Notes under the pieces: generated by a model
The model's database searches: none
Seen by the model: only the letters and a program-made list of their open reading frames with translations
What the model was told of the DNA's origin: nothing
In this document: in pieces, positions 59,999 through 64,000 of the stretch
Layout: each line of letters begins with the position of its first letter
Position numbering within the stretch: the first letter of the stretch is position 1
Program-made: the position numbers and the translations under genes
NCBI GenBank assembly: GCA_045629045.1
Contig: JAZQQM010000052.1
Location: forward strand, 1 to 64,000
Source of the DNA: JAILLW01 sp045629045
Lineage (GTDB): Bacteria > Bacillota > Clostridia > Lachnospirales > Lachnospiraceae
Direction of reading: 5' to 3'
Length of the DNA: 64,000 nt

Positions 59999-60826
59999 TC
60001 AGTCGGTTAAAACATTATCATCTGTCACATCGGTTTGCTTATCCTCCGTCACCAAAGCATCATCTATGTCTCTTCCTTTAAGTATCTGATTTTCATCAGG
60101 TTCAAAAGATATATTCTTAGTTTCTTCCGTATATGTTTCCATACGAAGCACTCCGCTTCTGCCCTCGATTTCAGGCAGCATATACTGAAGTTTCATTACT
60201 TTTTCATCAAGATTGACAGGTTCTCCCAAAGCAACCCTTATATTATCAAAGTACAAGGTTATAGTGCCGGTGGGCGAATAATAAATTCGATCAATACTAA
60301 GATTATATTTATTAACCAGCTGAGTAATACTTAATATGGAAGTAAATATTGATGTATCCTCAACCGGAAGCTGCTCGTTAAGTACAACATAGTCAAAATC
60401 AAGGCCCGTAACCATCGGAATTCCCCTGGTGGTTACATCCGCCGCTTCAACCACTGTACCTTCTTTATCGAAGTACATATATTTTTCGAGATATTCCACA
60501 TAGCCTGCCACTGTCTTTTCATAAACATCTATCTTAATTGTATTTGGATCAAGAATGGACACATCCATTTTGGAAATAAAGGGGACATCTTCTATACTCT
60601 TTTTGGCATACTTAACAGACAAATATAAGGAATTATCACCTAGCGGGCCGTCCATAACCATTGCCATTATTTCCTCATTTGAATAATGTGTGTTTCCTTC
60701 CACATATGTAGTTGTTACTTTATAATTTTTGAGAATATAAAGAAGGCCTGCAGTAATAATTCCTATAACTGCAAGCGCAATAACGAGCACTATAATAATA
60801 CTTCTGTGATTACGATAATAACTCAA
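59999..60826 (-). CDS. ftsQ: Cell division protein FtsQ/DivIB
   Basis: A 275-residue single-pass protein: helix at about 10-30, POTRA domain (VEGNTHYSNEEIMAMV), FtsQ/DivIB beta domain to about 225, and a polar Asp/Thr tail. It links early and late divisome proteins. Three bases after ftsW. Confidence 0.9.
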   Translation of the reverse strand: MSYYRNHRSIIIVLVIALAVIGIITAGLLYILKNYKVTTTYVEGNTHYSNEEIMAMVMDGPLGDNSLYLSVKYAKKSIEDVPFISKMDVSILDPNTIKIDVYEKTVAGYVEYLEKYMYFDKEGTVVEAADVTTRGIPMVTGLDFDYVVLNEQLPVEDTSIFTSILSITQLVNKYNLSIDRIYYSPTGTITLYFDNIRVALGEPVNLDEKVMKLQYMLPEIEGRSGVLRMETYTEETKNISFEPDENQILKGRDIDDALVTEDKQTDVTDDNVLTD

Positions 60827-60829
60827 TTA

Positions 60830-61981
60830 TTACTCCCTTATCAATATCCTTCTCTGAACCGAAAATACCAGTCCCACTTCAACAAGCAACGATACTATAG
60901 CAGAACCGCCGTAACTAATAAAAGGCAGTGAAATACCCGTATTGGGAATAAGATTTGTTACAACGGCAATATTCAAAATTACCTGTATCGCTATATGACC
61001 CGTAAATCCCACAACCAGAAGAGCTCCGTACATATCGGTTGCGTTGTTTGCCGTAACTATACATCTCCATATAAGTAACAGGAAAAGCAAAATAACGCAC
61101 AATGCTCCGAAAAATCCAAGTTCTTCACAAATAATGGAAAAAATCATATCATTCTGAGCTTCCGGAAGGAATCCGAGCTTTTGCATGCTCTGTCCTATAC
61201 CTTTGCCGAAAAATCCTCCCGAACCTATGGCATACAGTGCCTGTAATGTCTGGAAACCTTTACCTGCAGCATATGCATCGGGATCAAGCCATGCCAATAC
61301 TCTTTCACCTCTGAATCCCATAGCGCTGTCTTTGTTATTGACAATCATAAAGACAATTAATCCTACAATTGCAATTCCTCCCAGTAACAGCAATCCGAAT
61401 TTCCTATAGTCAGGGCTTACGACAAAGCACATCAAAAATGCAATTCCGAAAACAATAATAGCCGAACTAAGGTTTCTGGTAATGAAATAAATAGCAAGAC
61501 ACATGGGCATGGAGGCTGCCATAGCAACCAAAAAGCCCTTCCATGTAGAAATAGCACTTGTACCCATCTTACATACGATATGGGCCAAAGATATAATAAT
61601 AGCCAATTTTGCAATCTCTGCAGGCTGAATCGAAACGCCGAAGAAAATAATCCATCTCTTTGCTCCGTTACGCTCAACTCCAAAAGGAATAATCAAAGCA
61701 AGCAAAATCAATGCCGCAAAATATGCCAATGCTGAAAACTTCTCCCATACTTGATAAGGGATAAGCGAAACTATGACCATAAAAACAAGCCCGAGAGCCG
61801 TACTCGTGGCCTGCTTCTTAAAATAGTAAGCAGGGTCCCCATAGGACACACTGCCGTCATAAGAGCCGACGGAAAGCAGCACCACCAGTCCAAACACCAG
61901 CAAAAATATAATTGTAAGCAACATTGTGGCATCAAAATATCTGCCTGTTGCACTCTTTTTTAATGAAAATCTGTTAGCCAA
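60830..61981 (-). CDS. ftsW: SEDS peptidoglycan glycosyltransferase FtsW
   Basis: A 383-residue SEDS protein with ten helices. Conserved ERNGAKRWIIFFGVSIQPAE, the catalytic-type Asp in AWLDPDAYA, GSGGFFGKGIGQSMQKLGFLPEAQND and GISLPFISYGGSA. Works with the class B PBP upstream to make septal glycan. Confidence 0.96.
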   Translation of the reverse strand: MANRFSLKKSATGRYFDATMLLTIIFLLVFGLVVLLSVGSYDGSVSYGDPAYYFKKQATSTALGLVFMVIVSLIPYQVWEKFSALAYFAALILLALIIPFGVERNGAKRWIIFFGVSIQPAEIAKLAIIISLAHIVCKMGTSAISTWKGFLVAMAASMPMCLAIYFITRNLSSAIIVFGIAFLMCFVVSPDYRKFGLLLLGGIAIVGLIVFMIVNNKDSAMGFRGERVLAWLDPDAYAAGKGFQTLQALYAIGSGGFFGKGIGQSMQKLGFLPEAQNDMIFSIICEELGFFGALCVILLFLLLIWRCIVTANNATDMYGALLVVGFTGHIAIQVILNIAVVTNLIPNTGISLPFISYGGSAIVSLLVEVGLVFSVQRRILIRE

Positions 61982-61990
61982 ATAACCTAC

Positions 61991-63367
61991 CTACAATGCG
62001 TTAACCATATCTTTGAACATCTGTCCGCGCACTTCATAGTTGGGGAACATTCCCCAGCTGGCACAGGCAGGTGAAAGCAATACCGCATCGCCCTCTTTTG
62101 CTTCTTTTACACAAATATCAAATGCTTCTTCAAAGGTATCTGCCATGACAACGTTGGAAATTCCGTGCTTCTTGGCACACTCCGCGATTTTTTCTTTAGT
62201 CTGTCCGATAAGTACGAAACACTTCACCTTGTTGTCGAAGGCTTCTATCCATTCATCGTAATCGCTTAACTTATCATAACCGCCGCCTATTAACACAGTA
62301 GGTTTTGACATGGCACGAATTCCCTGAATAGCCGCATCGGGATTTGTTCCCTTTGAGTCATTGTAATAATCCACGCCCCTCTTGGTGGCAACATACTCGA
62401 TACGATGTTCAACCGCCTTAAATGTTTTAACTGTCTGAAGAATAATGTCCATAGGCACGCCCATTGCCTTTGAAATAAGAATTGCCGCCATAACATTTTC
62501 AACATTACACATTCCAACAAGATTCATCTCATGAATATTCATCAGAACCTGAGTAAATCCCTTTTCATTAAGCACAATATCCTCTCCGGACAAATATATA
62601 CCGTCTTCAAGCACACGCTTTGAAGAGAAAAATTTAACTTTAGCCGGACATTTAGATGCATATTCTCTCAAAATCGCATCTTCGTAATTAAGTACACAGG
62701 TCTCTTCTTTTGTCTGCTTAAGTGCAATATTTTCCTTTGTCTCGGCATAACATGCCATAGTATGATGGCGGTTAAGATGATCCGGTGTAATATTAAGGAT
62801 TGCACTTACATCCGGTTTAAATTCATATGCCGTTTCAAGCTGAAAACTGCTTATTTCCGCAACACTTACGGAATCATCATTCGTATCAAGGCATACATCC
62901 GTAAATGGATTACCGATATTTCCCACTACAAATACATTTTCTTTGGAAACATAGGCCTTCATAATATCCCCCACCAGTGTTGTGGTAGTGGTCTTACCGT
63001 TAGTTCCCGTAATTCCTATTAATCTGCCCTTAAAGAAGCAATAGCCTAATTCTATCTCACCCCATACAGGTATATCTTTGGACTTAAATTTAAGAACAAG
63101 TTCGGAATCAATCGGTACTCCCGGAGAAATAACTGCCATAAATAAATCAGCAAACATCTCATCCGGTACGGTTTCCAGAATAAATTCAACCTCTGCTATC
63201 TCAGGATTCTTCTCCTTAACAGCATCTATGTCAAGTTGTCCGTTTCCATCAAACATAATCGGTGTTGCACCGACTTTTAACAATAGCTTTGAAGCACCGA
63301 TTCCGCTCTTTCCGGAACCGACAACCAATACTCTTTTTCCTTGGAAATCTTTGGCCATAATACTCAT
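61991..63367 (-). CDS. murD: UDP-N-acetylmuramoyl-L-alanine-D-glutamate ligase
   Basis: A 458-residue Mur ligase. Rossmann start VLVVGSGKSGIG, P-loop GITGTNGKTTTT, carbamylated-Lys region, NITPDHLNRHHTM, and NDSKGTNPDA. GAGG lies ten bases before 63367; an ATG at 63358 is an alternative. The start overlaps the PBP stop by 4 nt. Confidence 0.97.
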   Translation of the reverse strand: MSIMAKDFQGKRVLVVGSGKSGIGASKLLLKVGATPIMFDGNGQLDIDAVKEKNPEIAEVEFILETVPDEMFADLFMAVISPGVPIDSELVLKFKSKDIPVWGEIELGYCFFKGRLIGITGTNGKTTTTTLVGDIMKAYVSKENVFVVGNIGNPFTDVCLDTNDDSVSVAEISSFQLETAYEFKPDVSAILNITPDHLNRHHTMACYAETKENIALKQTKEETCVLNYEDAILREYASKCPAKVKFFSSKRVLEDGIYLSGEDIVLNEKGFTQVLMNIHEMNLVGMCNVENVMAAILISKAMGVPMDIILQTVKTFKAVEHRIEYVATKRGVDYYNDSKGTNPDAAIQGIRAMSKPTVLIGGGYDKLSDYDEWIEAFDNKVKCFVLIGQTKEKIAECAKKHGISNVVMADTFEEAFDICVKEAKEGDAVLLSPACASWGMFPNYEVRGQMFKDMVNAL

Positions 63368-64000
63368 CTGCTAATTACCTCACCGTTTTCATTATATACT
63401 ATTTCGGTAAATCCCTCATTGTTAATGTCTGAAGAGCCTTCAAAGGAACCTCCGACAGTTACACCGGTCTCCGGATCCACATACGCTCCCGTATCAGGGT
63501 CAATCGCGTATCCTGTTTGAGGGTCTATTTCAAATGTTTTCCATACCTCACTGTATTCACTTTCCTCGGACTGTTCCGGGGAATCTTCATCCTGGTTTTC
63601 ACCGTCTTCCGCAGTTGATTCATCATCGATGTTTTCACCTAAATCATCTTCTGTCTCTTCTGTTTTTGAAGGTGTTGTTATTTCAAGCTGAAGTTCATTA
63701 AGCTCGGCTATCTCGCTTTCGCTAAGTTCTTCGGTCATAAAAATACCCATATAAGGAAGCACTTCCGTTAAAATACTTCTTACAATTCTGGTCGCATATT
63801 TGGCATCATCCTGCAGCCAGGTATTAGGTCGGTCCACAACCACATATATTGCTATCTGAGGATCGTTTGCCGGTGCATATCCCATAAATGATACTACATA
63901 TTCACCGTTCTTACGGGGAAGGGTTTCGGCCGTTCCCGTCTTACCTCCGATAATATATCCTGCAGGACGTGCTGTTTTACCGGTACCGTGTTCTCCTACG
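63364..64000 (-). CDS. Class B penicillin-binding protein (FtsI/SpoVD), C-terminal part
   Basis: Partial: the frame is open to the window edge, giving 212 residues of the C-terminus. The KTG(T) motif (GGKTGTAETLP) of the transpeptidase domain is near the start, then YAPANDPQIAIYVVVDRPN, a PASTA-like stretch (SILTEVLPYMGI), an acidic Glu/Asp/Ser segment of about 40 residues and three tandem 8-residue repeats of the form DPxTGxxx. Forms the septal synthase with FtsW. Confidence 0.9.
   Translation of the reverse strand, partial: VGEHGTGKTARPAGYIIGGKTGTAETLPRKNGEYVVSFMGYAPANDPQIAIYVVVDRPNTWLQDDAKYATRIVRSILTEVLPYMGIFMTEELSESEIAELNELQLEITTPSKTEETEDDLGENIDDESTAEDGENQDEDSPEQSEESEYSEVWKTFEIDPQTGYAIDPDTGAYVDPETGVTVGGSFEGSSDINNEGFTEIVYNENGEVISR

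Overview
This 64-kb window (low GC, Gram-positive gene content) looks like the chromosome of a gut or rumen member of the Lachnospiraceae (Clostridia). The reasons are the family make-up (DUF5688, DUF6171, DUF3048, subgroup Ic aspartate aminotransferase, RNase Y, NFACT/RqcH, NrdR, SpoVB-like flippase, Opp/Dpp and MalEFG-type transporters), strong Shine-Dalgarno sites and sigma-A type promoters. No species name is claimed.

Region 1 (about 1-12,000) is the right end of an integrated temperate element, most simply a prophage. A tyrosine integrase and a CI-like repressor read rightward. Divergently, a long, tightly overlapping leftward operon carries a Cro-like protein, a small helix-turn-helix protein, a SleB-type hydrolase, an HUH rolling-circle-type Rep, an RNase H-like protein that seems to lack active-site aspartates, a PcfK-like (AcrIIA9-superfamily-like) protein, PcfJ, DUF4406, ASCH, zinc-finger proteins, SSB, a DUF1492/ArpU-like late regulator and an HNH endonuclease. 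The packaging and structural genes would lie to the left, outside the window. The element ends just past the gdhA terminator; its attachment core could not be identified.

Region 2 (12,100-19,500) holds gdhA, an SH3-domain membrane protein, tRNA-Arg(CCG), a DUF5688 gene and a yqeG-aroE/aroK-aroQ-efp cluster in which shikimate dehydrogenase and shikimate kinase are one polypeptide. Region 3 (19,600-24,700) is a five-gene oligopeptide/dipeptide ABC transporter operon. Region 4 (24,700-35,300) carries nrdR, hisS, xerD, a NUDIX hydrolase, an aspartate aminotransferase, a DHH phosphoesterase, rny, a small orphan, recX and recA (two LexA boxes). Region 5 (35,500-41,300) is yicC-gmk-rpoZ-rimO-pgsA followed by a membrane hybrid histidine kinase. 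Region 6 (41,400-52,500) is a mixed set: rqcH, a lipid-linked-sugar flippase, YdcF-like protein, DUF3048 lipoprotein, maf, Sfp-type transferase, DUF2161, an RsuA-type pseudouridine synthase and azlCD. Region 7 (52,500-58,500) is a maltodextrin-type ABC importer with an extracellular GH13 lipoprotein and a long regulatory intergenic region. Region 8 (58,500-64,000) is a division/cell-wall cluster (ftsZ, ftsQ/divIB, ftsW, murD, end of a class B PBP) lacking mraY and murG at their usual places.

The most interesting non-coding signals are: (i) two ~122-125-bp copies of a structured element at 19,685 and 43,181, with nearly identical cores inside long terminal stems whose sequences differ completely but still pair; (ii) an 18-bp operator shared, at the same place in the promoter, by gdhA and the aspartate aminotransferase; (iii) a second palindrome shared by the nrdR and xerD promoters; (iv) three -10 boxes placed 6-7 nt before start codons, suggesting leaderless mRNAs; (v) mutually exclusive hairpins upstream of the prophage Rep gene; and (vi) a 62-bp tandem palindromic repeat upstream of the maltodextrin operon.
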